Program-made: the position numbers and the translations under genes
Source of the DNA: Neoarius graeffei
Taxonomy: Eukaryota > Chordata > Actinopteri > Siluriformes > Ariidae
Reading direction: 5' to 3'
DNA: 64,000 nucleotides
NCBI RefSeq assembly: GCF_027579695.1
Contig: NC_083577.1
Coordinates: forward strand, 60,600,741-60,664,740
Notes under the pieces: model-generated
Databases searched by the model: none
Seen by the model: only the letters and a program-made list of their open reading frames with translations
What the model was told of the DNA's origin: nothing
Shown: in pieces, positions 9,595-23,100 of the stretch
Layout: each line of letters opens with the position of its first letter
How positions within the stretch are numbered: position 1 is the stretch's first letter

Positions 9595-11153
9595 CAACCC
9601 CAGTTCCAGAAAAGTTGGGACACTGTATAAAACATAAATAAAAAGAGAATGCGATGATTTGCAAATCATGGAAACCCTATATTTCATTGAAAATAGTATG
9701 AAGACAGCATGTCAAATGTTGAAACTGAGAAATGTTATTGTTTTACGAAAAATGTATGCTCATTTTGAATTTGATGTCAGCAACACGTTTCAAAAAAATT
9801 GGGACGGGCGTGGTTACCACGGTGTTGCATCACCTCTACTTTTCACAACACTCTGTAAATGTTTGGGAACTGAGGAGACCAGTTGCTGTAGTTTTGAAAG
9901 AGAAATGTCATCCTATTATTGCCTGATATACAATTTCAGTTGCTTAACAGTTCGGGGTCTCCTTTGTCATATTTTGTGCTTCATAACACAAATGTTTTCA
10001 ATAGCAGACAGGTCTGGACTGCAGGCAGGCCAGTTTAGCACCGAGACTCTCTTACTATGGAGCCATGCAGTTTTAATATGTGCAGAAAACAGTTTGGCGT
10101 TGTCTTGCTGAAAGAAGGAAGGCCTTCCCTGAAAAAGAATTTGTCTGGATGGCAGCATATTGCTCTGAAACGTGTATATATCATTCAGCATTAATTACGC
10201 TTTCCCAGATGTACAAGCTACCCATGTCATGTGCACTAATGCCCCCTCATACCATCACAGATGCTGGCTTTTGAACTGTGCACTGATGATAAGCCGGATG
10301 GTCCCCCTCCTCTTTAGCCTGGAGGATGTGGTGACCATGAGTTCTAAAAAGAATTTCTAATTTTGATTTGTCAGACCTTGGGACAGTTTTCCACTTCGCC
10401 TCAGTCCATCGTAAAAGAGCTCGGGCCCAGAGAAGGTGGCGGTGTTTCTGGATATTATTTATATCTGGTTTTAACTTGCATTGGTGGATGCAGTAATGAA
10501 GTGTTTTCACAGATGATGGTTTTCTGAAGTGTTCCTGAGCCCATACAGTGATTTCCACTACAGACACGTGTCTGCTTTTAATGCAGTGCCACCTGAGGGC
10601 CTGAAGATCACAGGCATCCAATGTCAGTTTTCAGCCTTGTCTCTTGCATACAGAGATTTCTCCAGATTCTCTGAATCTTTTAATGATGTTATATACCATA
10701 GATGACGTAATCCCTAAATTCTTTGCAATTTTACATTGAGGAACATTATTCTTAAATTGTTGCACTCTTCGCCCATGCAGTCTTTCACAGAGTGGTGAAC
10801 CCCTCCCCATCTTTACTTCTGAGAGACTCCACCTCTCCTCAATGCTCTTTTTTTTTTTAATCCAGTCAAGTTACTGACCTGTTGCCAATTAACCAAATAT
10901 TTTTTTAGCATTGCACAACTTTTTCAGTCTTTTGTTGCCCTGTCCCAACTTTTCTGAAACATGTTGCTGACATCAAATTCAAAATGAGCATATATATTTT
11001 TTAAAAACAATAAAATTTCTCAGTTTCAACATTTGATATGTTGTCTTTGTACTATTTTCAATGAAATATAGGGTTTCCATGATTTGCAAATTATCCCATT
11101 CTGTTTTTATTTACAGTTTACACAGCATCCCAACTTTTTTGGAATTGGGGTTG
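9595..11153 (-). mobile_element. Decayed Tc1-like transposon
   Basis: The termini are caaccccagttccagaaaag and its near complement, flanked by TA. The minus strand keeps broken pieces of a Tc1 transposase: about 10247-10621 (WAQEHF, LLWARALLRW, WKTVPRSDKSK) and 9967-10191 ([23 protein letters not shown]). WSDES has become PRSDKS and the frame is interrupted. It is an older relative of the element at 56152-58142. Confidence 0.9.
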
Positions 11154-11675
11154 TATTAGCACAAGCGTGCACAGTCAGGAACAGTAAGACTGACATGGCT
11201 AGATATATCTAACAGATGGCTTCATATATTTGTGGATAGCTGTATAACCATGCATATGTATACAGGCTACATTAACTGAATTTGAATCTGTAATATAGAT
11301 TACCAAAAAAAATCATTAAAAAAATCCAATTTCAGTTTTTATCTGTATTTAACTTCCTCAAATTATGCATCTTTTTCCTTTCAGGCATTCTGAATTCAGC
11401 TTAATATTCCAGTGAATCTGATTTACCTCTATATACGTTACTGATTCAACAGTCTTTCAATGGACATACATACATAAAACCCCTGCTGTTTTTTAAGTAT
11501 TGCATAACCCTAATGAAAAATATTTCTATACAGTAAGTGTATATTAGCATATAGCTAATACCAGTCTTTTGGTAAAACTCATGAAAGAGGGCTGTAAAGG
11601 TTAACATACCCTGCAATTATCTCCCTTCTAAATTAAACATTAGTGCTAAAATGTCAAACATTATGGTTGTTTATA
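11154..11675. other. Unassigned intergenic region
   Basis: AT-rich. I see no gene or clear repeat termini. Confidence 0.4.
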
Positions 11676-11815
11676 CCACAGCGCTGCTGAATTCTTGATT
11701 CTGATTGGTCAGATGATGATTGACATCCTACAGCAGCAGCTTTGACATCAGTGCTAGTTTATAGTAATGCACTTGTTCTAATACATTATCATTTCTATTG
11801 TAATACAGGGACTTT
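11676..11815 (+). repeat. Dispersed repeat fragment (copy also at 35745-35896, inverted)
   Basis: It shares gctttgacatcagtgctag and gtaatgcacttgttctaata with the reverse complement of 35745-35896. Related bases (cctataacagcagctctgac) occur at 31620. This looks like an old non-autonomous DNA element. Confidence 0.55.
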
Positions 11816-12193
11816 TGTGGCAAACACTTAGCATAAAAAGCGAGTATAATCGCTGATATGAAGTCTTCTGTGAGGAGACATATATTTAACATTTTTTGGA
11901 AGGAATCTCCAATTGTTTTGACTTATTGAATTTAAACGACAGGTTAGTGAGGGAACAACAATTGACGACAGGAACTGAATTGTTCCAAAATATTAAATGC
12001 AACAATAAAGGGATAAAAAGTATGATGTTCTTTAATTAAATAAAACTTGTAATCATTCATAAATTGCTGTGGTATAAAATGAATAAAACAGTTTGGAGCA
12101 TGGTTTTGTAGGTGGTAATGGCATCGCACCATTTGGTCATTATTTCCCCATAACGACATGCCCTATCTCTATCATGCTTTATATGTTCCTTAA

Positions 12194-12974
12194 AGGTAGA
12201 CTGTCTTTCAGATTTTTCAAGTGTAGGTCATAAAAAAGAATTTTTCCTGACACCCAGTTATTTTTGTTTAGTGGACTGAAAGCTACTGAATTTGAATCAC
12301 CAACTTCTAATTTTATTATTATTTTTTAAATAGAATAATTAACATGGCCCTAAATTCTCCGCTATTTTTTCCTGCTTCACCATGACCCAATTCAGGATAC
12401 TACACCATGCATCATGTGGTGGACTTTCCCCGTTCACGCAAGGAATTGTGAGATACAAATTTGAAACAGGAGAGAAAAATGGAGGACGTGAGTATGCGAA
12501 TGAAACGTGAAAAACCGACTACAGTAACGGAAAGCGAGAAGAAAAGACGTTATGTTGTGAAGGAAGGGAAACCCAGGACCAAACTAATAAATATCGGCGG
12601 TCAGCGAGCACCTCGGTGTGATCAGCTGTTCGTTTAGCGACCGAATGATGTAACCGTCAGTGCACGGTCAAGGTAAACCTGTAGATGGCAGTAATGCAAC
12701 ACTGTGGATGCCGGCTGCTGTAAAACCCAAAAGATGAAGAAGAAGGTAAACCTGCGCATGCGCACACAGACTTCCTCTGTCTGCTTGACTGTGCGAAGCG
12801 AGCGATTTCATGCACATTATTTGCTCGGGAATCCTCTCAAATTAAATAACTTCCCAGCTACAAAATGACCTGGGTTTTTTGGGGGGATATTACAGAAATA
12901 AACATATCACAATGACCAAATTTCAGAGGGAACTAAATTTCACCGATTTTATGAAATCGAAAGCCCGTCTAGCT
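12194..12974 (+). mobile_element. piggyBac-like non-autonomous element, copy 1
   Basis: The ends are aggtagactgtctttcag and the complement of aagcccgtctagct, flanked by TTAA (12190-12193 and 12975-12978). The 781-bp body has no long frame. It matches 25062-25858 (inverted) and 47763-48562 over its whole length, including the CpG-rich centre with atatcggcggtcagcgagca. Confidence 0.85.
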
Positions 12975-12978
12975 TTAA

Positions 12979-14024
12979 TGGCTTATTGGTTTTAACTACA
13001 GTAGGTGCATATAAAATGGCCAGTGAATTGAAGTGTCCTCTCCACCTTCAGCTACAAACTTTACTAAAGTTCACTGAGAACAAACTATAGATTTACGCTT
13101 TTAGATCACATATATACTGTAATACAAACTGAGTAACCTAATTAAAAGGGACAACAAAACATTCAAATTAATTTCGACAAATTCCCTTTCAATTACATTG
13201 TCAATCCATATGTACCTGTATATGAGCTAGCAAAGCTCCTAGTAATTAAACCTGCTGAGTTTTCTTCAGTAAATTCAAATGTTTATGGCACTTTGGATAC
13301 ACAAACCTATAGGTGCTGAAACTCGCAGTAGTCAGACTGTCTATTCCTGGATAAGTACTTTTGTTTTGTATGGTTTTGTTCTTGGTCCCAGTATTCAGTT
13401 TATCTGTACAGTTCATAACCACATCTGCACATTTGTTTCTGCTCCAATATCTACTCGGCAGTAAAAACTCACATACGGTATATACAAAAATATGAGCAGC
13501 GAACATTATACCCCAAATATAAAACCCTGCCATACAGTGTGCTAGATTGCCTTCATCCATCATGCATCTCAGATTATTTTATCCTTATAATCTGCTCGAT
13601 GTTTATATTTTAAGCAAATTTCACAGCTTTAGAAAGAACCTGGAGAACCTTTGGCTAATTAAACAAGACAGTCAGTCAATAAATAAACACTGTGCAAGTA
13701 CAGTTCAATATTTACAGATTTAAAGTCAGTTACAGTAGTCCAGTAATCATCCAAATTGTTCAAATAGGCTTTTTTAAAAAAGGCTGGTCTTAATTATGTA
13801 TACAAATATCCAAGAAAAATATCCCTTAATTACACGTCATTTGCTTGGTATTTTTAGACTTGGCACCATTGCTGTGTTATAAACCAGTGCATGAAAAGAA
13901 GTCTTTTGTTTTGTGTGTCTTCATTATAACAAAACAGACTGTGCCAAGTCCTGAATTCAGGCTCCATTATATTTAGTGGACACCAGAAGGTTGTCTAGTT
14001 TATCACATCAGTGAGGCAAAAGTG
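12979..14024 (-). other. ITGA6: Probable ITGA6 3' untranslated region and flank
   Basis: Unique-looking AT-rich sequence beyond the B-exon stop codon. I found no canonical minus-strand AATAAA here, so the transcript end is not defined. Confidence 0.4.
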
Positions 14025-14189
14025 TCAGGAGTAACTTTCATTCTCACTCCATATGGTCATCCACTGCTTCTTCTCGAACGGATCAAACACGATGCTTTCA
14101 TCTGCAAAGTGGCGCGTCTCCTTACGGATCCTCACGGCGTGGTACTTAGGAATGCTGTCATCATACTTGGAACGTTTGAAAAATCCACA
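14025..14189 (-). CDS. ITGA6: ITGA6 alternative last exon B
   Basis: 54 codons plus TGA. It starts [20 protein letters not shown] and ends [16 protein letters not shown], the B-type tail. The acceptor is gtccatcag. It lies downstream of exon A, so it is used when A is skipped. Confidence 0.95.
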   Translation of the reverse strand, partial: CGFFKRSKYDDSIPKYHAVRIRKETRHFADESIVFDPFEKKQWMTIWSENESYS

Positions 14190-17100
14190 CTGATGGACAG
14201 AATGCAAAGAAAAAGACAGGTCTAAATGTCAGTATAAGGTCGGTGATTTTTTTCAATTTGAAGGTTTGAATTGAATTTCAAGAATGAGCGTTATTGAAAA
14301 AGCATGCCTAACAAACTGCGTATAGCGTTTAGAACAGGACATCCAGCAGGTCAAACTGGCAAAAGAACATCTTTGCCATAATACCAAAACCATAATGAAG
14401 GAATGAAAGACAAGTTAGACGTCTGCGTCACAGAGAGGAAACGCAACAAAGCAGTGAGTGTAACAGAGTAAGAAATAATTATTACAGATTCCAAAGTTCA
14501 CACAACATTGAAAAGTGAGGCACTTTGTTCACAAGAAAGCACTCTGCTCTTTCTTTTCTTCTTTTAGCAAAGAAAAGATGCGTTAGTGATTAAAGTGTTA
14601 AAGCTGTATGTCGAATCACACTGCGGCACTACAGTGGCCTTTGTGTATTTTACCCAGGCGAAGGCCTCTAGGGCTCAGTGGAGAGCTTGTCTGTGTCTGA
14701 GGGCTGAGCATGGATCTCAGCTTTATGATATGCTGCGTCATATTGTTCTTTTTGGGCACGCTTGAAGAAACCACACTACAGAGGGAGCAAGGTGATTGAT
14801 CACAAAGACAGTGATGGTAAAGCTTGTGTTTTTGACAGAACATTTGATATACAGGGTGTCCCAAAAAAAACATACTCACATTTTGACTCCTCATAACTCA
14901 TTGGATTTTTCATTTCTTTTCAGATCAAATTAACCCTAATAATGGCAGAAGTACGACTAAGTTTTGAAGAAAGAAAATGTATCATGGGCGGCGCGGTGGT
15001 GTACTGGTTAGCGCTGTCGCCTCACAGCAAGAAGGTCCGGGTTCGAGCCCCATGGCCGGCGAGGGCCTTTCTGTGTGGAGTTTGCATGTTCTCCTCGTGT
15101 CCGTGTGGGTTTCCTCCGGGTGCTCCGGTTTCCCCCACAGTCCAAAGACATGCAGGTTAGGTTAACTGGTGACTCTAAATCAGGGGTGTCAAACCTGATC
15201 CATAAAGGGCCTTGTGGCTGCAGGTTTTCATTCCAGCCATGCAGCAACACACCTGACTTGGCTCATTCAATCAACTGAACTGTCTTCACACAGTCAAATA
15301 CTTGCAGCCACACCCACCCTTGATTAAAGGGTGGGTGTGTCAGTTGATTGAATAAGCCAAATCAGGGTGCTGCTGCATGGCTGGAATGAAAACCTGCAGC
15401 CACATGGCCCTTTATGGATCAGGTTTGACACCCCTGCTCTAAATTGACCGTAGGTGTGAATGTGAGTGTGAATGGTTGTCTGTGTCTATGTGTCAGCCCT
15501 GTGATGACCTGGCGACTTGTCCAGGGTGTACCCCGCCTTTCGCCCGTAGTCAGCTGGGATAGGCTCCAGCTTGCCTGCGACCCTGTAGAACAGGATAAAG
15601 CGGCTAGAGATAATGAGATGAGATGAGAAAATGTATCATAAAGTGCTACTGGAATCACGAAAACATCATGGAAGTGCAAAGACAATTTAGAAGACATTTT
15701 CACGACGATCCACCAACGCGACGCACCATTGCTCGCATCAGAGAGAAGTTTGAATCAGATGGAACTGTGCATGACGTCCATAAGGAGCGTTCAGGAAGAC
15801 GACGGTCATCAATCTTGCTTCTAAGCCAATAAACAATGCATTTATTGTAATTTAAAAAGAGTGAGTACATTTTTTTTGGGACACCCTGTAGATTTAAACC
15901 TGGCTGCCTTAAAACTACTTATTTCAACTACTGAAAGCCTTGAATATGTTTTCTGACTAAACAAAGCAATTTATAAAAACAGTTCACCTCAAATGACATC
16001 AGTAACCAATAAAAATGGTAGCGTTAATAAGCTTAACCATTTTTTGAGCTAAATGATAAATATCAAAACCCGTTTAATTTACCTTCCAGAGTAGAAGCAC
16101 TAACAGAGCAAGCATCAGTATTCCCGCTAGTACGGCCACTAGAATTATCCACCATGGCACTCCTGCATAGTGAGCCACTGTATTTTCAGGGAAGATGGTC
16201 ACTCTCACCTTTCACAACAGAGAAAATAACAAATTACTCATGATACACACTTTCTGATGCAGTACAAGATGTCATGAAGCTTTTTCCACTGGGTAATAGA
16301 ATTGGAAGAGGTTTTAATCTGGCCTAAAGCATATCGTATAAACGGTTGCCATTATACCTGTGTCTCAGGATTCTTCAGCACAATGTTCTGAGCAGAAACA
16401 TCAAGACTGATGGAGGCTTTCACTATCAGGTCAAGATAATTATATGAGGCATAATCCTGTTATAGAAATAAAACAGAGGACGTTTATCATTTATGTGCTT
16501 TGTACACAAATGGTTTATTTATACTGAAATTATTATGAATGCTACTGTATTTACTTCAAGGAAAGTTGTGTTCCAAAGGCGAGACCTCAGTACAATGTGC
16601 GCACTACTGTCCAATCCCTGTAGAGGGCACTTGATGTCCACACATTTCACATCCCCAGCACATGACTTAGAAAAGGTATTAAATACAAATCAGCAGTCTT
16701 CAAGCAAAGATCCTTTCTACTATAATAATAATAATAATAATAATAATAAGAAGAAGAAGAATTTCAAGTCATTTACCAGAATTTTGCGTTTTCTTTTATC
16801 TGTGAAAAGAGATATTTTGCTCCCCTCAGATGTCCTGCTTGACTCTGCCTGACGCTTTCTTCTGGAGAAAGTGGATCCCTGAAAGAGCAGAGAAAATGCT
16901 CAGTATAAAATATACCGCAACTATTAGCTTAATCTGATAGAATAGTACAAACCCCATTTCCAGAAAAGTTGGGATATTGCAATAAAATGCAATAAAAACT
17001 AAAATCTGCAATTCGTTGATTCACGTGAAGCTTTACTGAACTGACAGAAGGACAAAGAAAAGATTTTCAATAGTTTTACTGACCAATGTAATTGTATTTT

Positions 17101-20100
17101 GTACACATTGATGGTACCTTCATGCGCACACACACATCTCGCCCATGCCGTGGGCACTGATGCTCCTCCATACCATCACAGATGCTGGCTTTTTCACCTT
17201 TCTCTGATAACAAACTGGACGGTCATATTCACCTTTGGCACTCAGAACTTAACGTCTGGTTTTCCTGAGTTCTGGCCCAGAGAAATCAGCAACGTTTCTG
17301 TACAGAATTGATGAATGGCTTCCTCCTTACGTAATACATTTTCAGGTTCCATTTCTGGATGCAGTAGCAGATTGTGTTAAGCGAGAATAGTTTTCCAAAG
17401 TCCTCCTGGGCCCATGTGGCTATATTTGTCACATTAGTATGACGGTTTCTCAGGCAGTGCCAGCTGAGGGCTCGAAGGTCACGTGCATTTAACAGTGGTT
17501 TCTGACCTTGCCCTTTACGCACTGAGATGTCTCCAAATTCTCTGAATCTTTTCACAATATTATGTACTGTCGATTTAGAAAGACCTAAAATCTTGCGTTG
17601 CGAAATGTTCTTTTTGAATTGACTAACAATTCTCTTACGAATTTTGGCACAAAGGGGTGAGTCACAACCCATCCTTGCTTGCAAAGACTGAGCCTTTGGT
17701 GCTGCTCCTTTTATACCCAATCGTGATACCAATTAACCTGCTTATTGTAGAATCTTCCAAAATGATGTTACTTGAATATCCTATAAACTTTTCAGTCTTA
17801 TTTTGCCTCTGCCCCAACTTTTTTTGAGTGTATTGCGGGCATCAAATTCTAACTTCATTAATATTTACAGAATACAATTAAGTTGGGCAGCACGGTGGTG
17901 TAGTGGTTAGCGCTGTCGCCTCACAGCAAGAAGGTCCGGGTTCGAGCCCCGGGGCCGGCGAGGGCCTTTCTGTGCGGAGTCTGCATGTTCTCCCCGTGTC
18001 CGCGTGGGTTTCCTCCGGGTGCTCCGGTTTCCCCCACAGTCCAAAGACATGCAGGTTAGGTTAACTGGTGACTCTAAATTGACCGTAGGTGTGAATGTGA
18101 GTGTGAATGGTTGTCTGTGTCTATGTGTCAGCCCTGTGATGACCTGGCGACTTGTCCAGGGTGTACCCCGCCTTTCACCCGTAGTCAGCTGGGATAGGCT
18201 CCAGCTTGCCTGCGACCCTGTAGAAGGATAAAGCGGCTAGAGATAATGAGATGAGATGAGACAATTAAGTTGGTCAGTAAAACTACTGAAACTCTTTGTA
18301 CTTTTGTCAGTTCAATAAAGGTTCACATTAATTAACAAATCACAGATTTTTGTTTTTTATTGCATTTTGGAAAATATCCCAACTTTTCTGCAAATGGGGT
18401 TAGTACTTAGAAATAAATAGTGCTTCGTCAATAAATATACAGTACTAATAACTGGATGATTAGCACAGACCTGCATTAATTACAGTAAATTCTCTACATT
18501 TGAGAAATACAGAAGCATACAGAAGAACAGTGAAAATGCTGTACTTCAGTCACGCCGTTTGGGTTGATCTCACTCTCTGGTGAGCAGGTGATCTTCTCTA
18601 GACCTTCTGAGGTGATCTTCACCAGGTACAGAAGCCATTTCTCCACTGCAGTTTCTTTAGGCCACTGGATATTGAGGGACACTGTGCCATATGACTTCAG
18701 TGGCTTGCCTAAATTCATTACCTGCAGCCCAAATATTAAAATTTTCATGGTCATTTTCATATTTTATGTAATCATATTTTATATTGCTTTATTTAAAAAA
18801 TGAATATAAGCAGCTTTTGACATTTATTATCACATGGTATACAATTTCCTGTTCCTAGTATTTCTTACCCTAAATTCATATTCAATCAAACTGCCAACTT
18901 CTTCCTCTGACTTCACAGCGCTCTCTCCTCTAACATTCCCTCCAAAATACACCTGTGACGGCCTGGCAACCCTAATCCATCACACACACACAAAAAAAAA
19001 ACGTTAAGTGTATACCCTTGTAACAACATTTAATTTATACCAATACGACAGTTAGTATGTTAGGCTTCACAGATGTTTCTTCATTATCACAAATAACAAA
19101 AATGGTTAATGTATGTAATGTACAGTATGTCTGAAAACAACAAAATGATGCCAATTCAAATGTTTGCATCTTCATTTCAGAATGCAACATAAACATGATC
19201 TAATTAACAGTTATTTCACGAAATCGAGTCGTATATGAGCTGATAGCCGACAAGGCGTGTAGCGCCGAGTTGGCTGTGAGCCATGTCCGACAAGATTGAG
19301 TGGAATAACTGTTTTATTCTATCCACATTCACTGGATTTTGAGAAACAGAGCATTTTTATTATTTTTTGCAAATTCAATAAATAAAAACTTTATATAAAA
19401 CTTCTGACAAAATCATTTTCACTTAGAATGTAAACAAACCAGCAAAATGACAGTAGCAATTTGTGAAAAATGCTATAATAATAATTCTTGAAAAATAAAA
19501 AAATACGTTCTTACCATCAAATACTTTTATTCCATATTTTCTTGCTTTTTTTTGTATTTTCTGGGGTTTTCTTCTTCTTTCGGGTATTTTGGCGGTTGGC
19601 AAACCAACTTAAAGGAACAGTCCACCATACTTCCATAATGAAATATGTTCTTCTCTGAATTGAGACGAGCTGATCCGTACCTCTCCGAGCTTTGTGCGAC
19701 CTCCCAGTCAGTCAGACGCGCTGTTACTCCTGTTAGCAATGTAGCTAGGCTCAGCATGGCCAATGGTATTTTTTGGGGCTGTAGTTAGATGCGACCAAAC
19801 TCTTCCACGTTTTTCCTGTTTACATAGGTTTATATGACCAGTGACATGAAACAAAGTTAAGTTACACAAATTGAAACGTGGCGATTTTCTATGCTATGGA
19901 AAGTCCGCACTATAATGACAGGCGTACTAACACCTTCTGCGCGCTTCGACAGCGCATTGATACCTTCACTCCTGACTTTACATAGGTTTATATGACCAGT
20001 GACATGAAACAAAGTTAAGTTACACAAATTGAAACGTGGCGATTTTCTATGCTATGGAAAGTCCGCACTATAATGACAGGCGTACTAACACCTTCTGCGC

Positions 20101-23100
20101 GCTTCGACAGCGCATTGATACCTTCACTCCTGAGTGAAGGTATCAATGCGCTGTCGAAACGCGCAGAAGGTGTTAGTACGCCTGTCATTATAGTGCGGAC
20201 TTTCCATAGCATAGAAATTGCCACGTTTCAATTTGTGTAACTTAACTTTGTTTTATGTCACTGGTCATATAAACCTATGTAAACAGGAAAAACGTGGAAG
20301 AGTTTGGTCGCATCTAACTACAGCCCCAAAAAATACCATTGGCCATGCTGAGCCTAGCTACATTGCTAACAGGAGTAACAGCGCGTCTGACTGACTGGGA
20401 GGTCGCACAAAGCTCGGAGAGATACGGATCAGCTCGTCTCAATTCAGAGAAGAACATATTTCATTATGGAAGTACGGTGGACTGTTCCTTTAAAGGTGCA
20501 TTACCACCATCGACTGGGCTGGAGTGTGGAACAGGAGATATTGGGGGGGGGAACTATATTCTTTTAGCTATTTCGGTTTCTTTTAAATACTTGATAATTT
20601 TTGAGGTTTTGTTTTCAAGTAGAGTTTTTATTTTGTCCTTGGTTGGTTCAGCAACACGCGCCACCATTTTGTTTTTCTCTGCTCACGGTATATGAGCTGA
20701 TAGCCTAGTAGTAGAGTAGCCAATCAGAGCACGCGATTGCTTATATCCAGTGAATATGGATAGAATAATAACTTGCATGACCACTTTGCTTTCTTCACTG
20801 AATCTTCTGACCAATTTTGGATCCTTGCAGTTGTGGTGTTTCTTTTTATTCTGCCAGGGTACTTGCCCAATCTTCACCCATTTTTCATGACTTATCAGTT
20901 ATACTTCTGCCAGATTCATCAAATCAAATATAGAGACTGACACGGTCATGAGGAAACTACTATTCAAACTATTTTTCTATATGGTTTGGTTTTGGATTGT
21001 TGCAGCGTTTCATTTTGGAATTCTACTTTCAAATAGATGATTTAAAGTTGCCTTTCTTCCACTCAAAAACCACAAGAGTGCTAACTTTTACAGTTTACTG
21101 TACTTGTATTTGTAAAGGCAAAAATCCACTTTATATCGTATTTAACGGTACAGAAATAAAAGGCGATGATGATACATTACCCTTGCACTGATAACAGAAG
21201 TTCAATCATGACTTTAGCTTTCGCCCTTACTCTCTCTAAACCCCCCTGCAGACTCGTTCTGTTGAAGAAACAAACAGTAAAACAGTAAAATAAATAATAG
21301 TAAAAACCATCTGATATCTATGACTAATTTAATTTACAACCCCGATTCCAAAAAAGTTGGGACAAAGTACAAATTGTAAATAAAAATGGAATGCAATGAT
21401 GTGGAAGTTTCAAAATTCCATATTTTATTCAGAATAGAACATAGATGACATATCAAATGTTTAAACTGAGAAAATGTATAATTTAAAGAGAAAAATTAGG
21501 TGATTTTAAACTTCATGATAACAACACATCTCAAAAAAGTTGGGACAAAGCCATGTTTACCACTGTGAGACATCCCCTTTTCTCTTTACAACAGTCTGTA
21601 AATGTCTGGGGACTGAGGAGACAAGTTGCTCAAGTTTAAGGATAGGAATGTTAACCCATTCTTGTCTAATGTAGGATTCTAGTTGCTCAACTGTCTTAGG
21701 TCTTTTTTGTCGTATCTTCCGCTTTATGATGCACCAAATGTATTCTATGGGTGAAAGATCTGGACTGCAGGCTGGCCAGTTCAGTACCCGGACCCTTCTT
21801 CTACACAGCCATGATGCTGTAATTGATGCAGTATGTGGTTTGGCATTGTCATGTTGGAAAATGCAAGGTCTTCCCTGAAAGAGACGTCGTCTGGATGGGA
21901 GCATATGTTGCTCTAGAACCTGGATATACCTTTCAGCATTGATGGTGTCTTTCCAGATGTGTAAGCTGCCCATGCCACACGCACTAATGCAACCCCATAC
22001 CATCAGAGATGCAGGCTTCTGAACTGAGCGCTGATAACAACTTGGGTCGTCCTTCTCCTCTTTAGTCTGAATGACACGGCGTCCCTGATTTCCATAAAGA
22101 ACTTCAAATTTTGATTCATCTGACCACAGAACAGTTTTCCACTTTGCCACAGTCCATTTTAAATGAGCCTTGGCCCAGAGAAGACGTCTGCGCTTCTGGA
22201 TCATGTTTAGATACGGCTTCTTCTTTGAACTATAGAGTTTTAGCTGGCAACGGCGGATGGCACGGTGAATTGTGTTCACAGATAATGTTCTCTGGAAATA
22301 TTCCTGAGCCCATTTTGTGATTTCCAATACAGAAGCATGCCTGTATGTGATGCAGTGTCATCTAAAGGCCAATTTATGCTGACAACCCAGTCCTCGCAGA
22401 TAGCGTTGCAGACAGTGTCTGCGTAGCCCCCCACCTTCGCAGACGCTCTGCGTGCACCTCCCAAAAATTGTGACCACCGCAGAAGCCTCGCAGACAGCGT
22501 CGCAGACAAGAGGGCTCTGATTGGTCCACTCTACATCCGCTGTACATGCACTTCCGCTTCCCTACTTTCCCGGTTTGGTTTGTTTTCACAACCGGCATTT
22601 TTAAAAACACGAGCGAAGATGGAGCAGCATGAAGAGCGGTTGATTGAGGAAGTACGTACATCTATACGACTCCAGTTCTAGTCATTATAAAAAAAAAAGT
22701 TCTAGTCATTATAAGTAACCGGAGGATAAACACTCCACTAACCACACCCACCAACTACTCCTAGCGACTTTGCGCCCCCTTGCGTTGTGCCGGTGAATAA
22801 CATCGCGCACGCCTATTACTCCCCGCTCAACGATAAATTACAACTGTCTGCGAAAAGCTATCTGCGAAAGCCTTGTCGCAAGAGCATGCAGAGGCCTTAA
22901 GGGCCCGAAGATCACGGGCACCCAGTATGGTTTTCCAGCCTTGACCCTTACGCACAGAGATTCTTCCAGATTCTCTGAATCTTTTGATGATATTATGCAC
23001 TGTAGATGATGATATGTTCAAACTCTTTGCAATTTTACACTGTCGAACTCCTTTCTGATATTGCTCCACTATTTGTCGGCGCAGAATTAGGGGGATTGGT

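Larger units (their letters stand above)
14852..15888 (+). mobile_element. Mariner-like element carrying two nested insertions
   Basis: The termini are cagggtgtcccaaaaaaaac and its complement, flanked by TA. Removing the SINE and one TSD copy leaves about 383 bp. It encodes a short frame starting [12 protein letters not shown] and running through [12 protein letters not shown], which resembles the helix-turn-helix N-terminus of a mariner-like transposase. The catalytic part is absent. It lies in ITGA6 intron 24, upstream of exon A. Confidence 0.85.

Noticed and set aside
14992-15060. tRNA-like sequence with good A and B boxes
   Set aside because: It is the promoter head of the SINE, repeated many times with target duplications. 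It has no proper tRNA cloverleaf and is not a tRNA gene.
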